The translations under genes and the position numbers were made by a program. A stretch of 64,000 bases of DNA from Clostridiales bacterium UBA6114 (GTDB lineage Bacteria; Bacillota; Clostridia; Oscillospirales; Butyricicoccaceae), in the NCBI GenBank assembly GCA_002423435.1, contig DIWE01000037.1, positions 99,610 through 163,609 on the forward strand, written 5' to 3'. The notes beneath the pieces are model-generated. The model worked only from the letters and a program-made list of their open reading frames with translations, was not told the DNA's origin and did no database searches. Positions 63,716 through 64,000 of the stretch are shown piece after piece (positions within the stretch are counted from its first letter, which is position 1; every line of letters begins with the position of its first letter).

Positions 63716-63922
63716 ATGCCGCGTGTAAGCTTCAAAGAGGATGAATGTAAGGGATGCGGGATTTGCATCAGCGTATGCCCTAAAAAAATCCTTGCCTTCT
63801 GCAAGGGGAAAATCAATAAAAAGGGCTATTCGCCCGTAGAATGTACGGAAAATGAAAAATGCATCGGGTGCGCCATGTGCGCGACGATGTGCCCCGATGT
63901 TGTAATAAAAGTCGAAAAATAG
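63716..63922 (+). CDS. 2[4Fe-4S] ferredoxin-type protein, probable oxidoreductase delta subunit
   Basis: Small iron-sulfur protein of 68 residues with two cluster motifs: CKGCGICISVCP and CIGCAMCATMCP. The size and the lysine-rich middle match the delta subunit of 2-oxoglutarate or branched-chain 2-oxoacid:ferredoxin oxidoreductase (KorD/VorD) rather than a free ferredoxin. The large subunits would be expected beyond the right edge on the same strand. ATG 63716 follows ATGGAGGAATC. Confidence 0.82.
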   Translation: MPRVSFKEDECKGCGICISVCPKKILAFCKGKINKKGYSPVECTENEKCIGCAMCATMCPDVVIKVEK

Positions 63923-64000
63923 GGCGGCTTTTAATTTTCGGAGATTAGCGTAAAAATCACGCTGACAATTGAAAGAAAAGGCGTGCCGCTCGCCTTAAAG
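63923..64000. other. Unassigned right edge
   Basis: These 78 bases hold no complete gene. A minus-strand frame is open from the edge to a TAA at 63931-63933, and a + frame without a start codon is open from 63935. Neither is long enough to name. The short inverted repeat AGCGT-AAAAATC-ACGCT (63947-63963) may be part of a terminator or leader. Confidence 0.3.

Noticed and set aside
63931..64000. C-terminus of a minus-strand gene at the right edge
   Set aside because: A frame is open from the edge to TAA, but 22 codons are too few to support a gene, and a + strand oxidoreductase gene is more expected here.

Overview
The window is about 64 kb of a bacterial chromosome from a low-GC-type Gram-positive lineage, most likely an endospore-forming member of the class Clostridia with moderately high GC. 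The evidence is a PolC-type replicative polymerase beside a separate DnaE, HPr kinase HprK, the rapZ-yvcK-whiA block, spoIVB followed by spo0A, a Spo0E-like regulator, the HisZ/short-HisG enzyme, and strong AAGGAGG ribosome sites with frequent TTG and GTG starts. I would not name a genus from the sequence alone. I see no rRNA, tRNA, CRISPR array, phage or intact insertion sequence.

Layout. 1-7077: end of dxr, then rseP, ispG and polC, all on the + strand (isoprenoid precursors, site-2 protease, replication). 7077-7239: a 163-bp imperfect inverted repeat resembling a MITE. 7246-14932: a complete ten-gene histidine operon (hisZ-G-D-C-B-H-A-F-I-E) with a clear sigma-A promoter and a strong terminator, but no histidinol-phosphate phosphatase. 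15083-33801: an accessory block. It has a divergent LysR regulator, two C45 acyltransferase/amidohydrolase-like enzymes, two polysaccharide-deacetylase-fold hydrolases, a tripartite tricarboxylate transporter (tctB-tctC-tctA), an APC permease, a small membrane protein, an M28 peptidase, a complete Opp/Dpp-type ABC importer and an EamA exporter. 33958-37722: minus-strand potABCD polyamine importer. 37898-44329: an RluA-type pseudouridine synthase, yceD-rpmF, a DUF512 radical-SAM-like protein, der, plsY and gpsA. 44392-46125: a run of small minus-strand genes (ferritin-like, PH domain, Spo0E-like, rpmB). 46318-55511: hprK, a PHP phosphatase, murB, rapZ, yvcK, whiA and dnaE. 55566-59110: glycolysis, with an ATP-type pfkA, a convergent PPi-type phosphofructokinase, and class II aldolase. 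59111-59500: an intergenic stretch packed with hairpins. 59501-63922: a SLOG protein, spoIVB, spo0A, a hemolysin III family protein, a P-loop ATPase and a small 2[4Fe-4S] ferredoxin that probably starts a 2-oxoacid:ferredoxin oxidoreductase cluster beyond the edge.

How the parts fit. Most of the window is conserved housekeeping. The accessory block at 15083-33801 is the best candidate for an undescribed system. Its cytoplasmic amide- or imide-directed hydrolases of two families, each present twice, sit with a peptidase and three importer types under an apparent single LysR-controlled promoter. This suggests uptake and deacylation or ring-opening of N-acylated, peptide-like or imide compounds; that is inference. 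The most interesting non-coding signals are a dispersed repeat that supplies the ribosome-binding site of unrelated genes (hisD, murB, probably plsY), the MITE-like repeat, the hairpin cluster after fba, and hairpins in the leader of the PPi-type phosphofructokinase gene.
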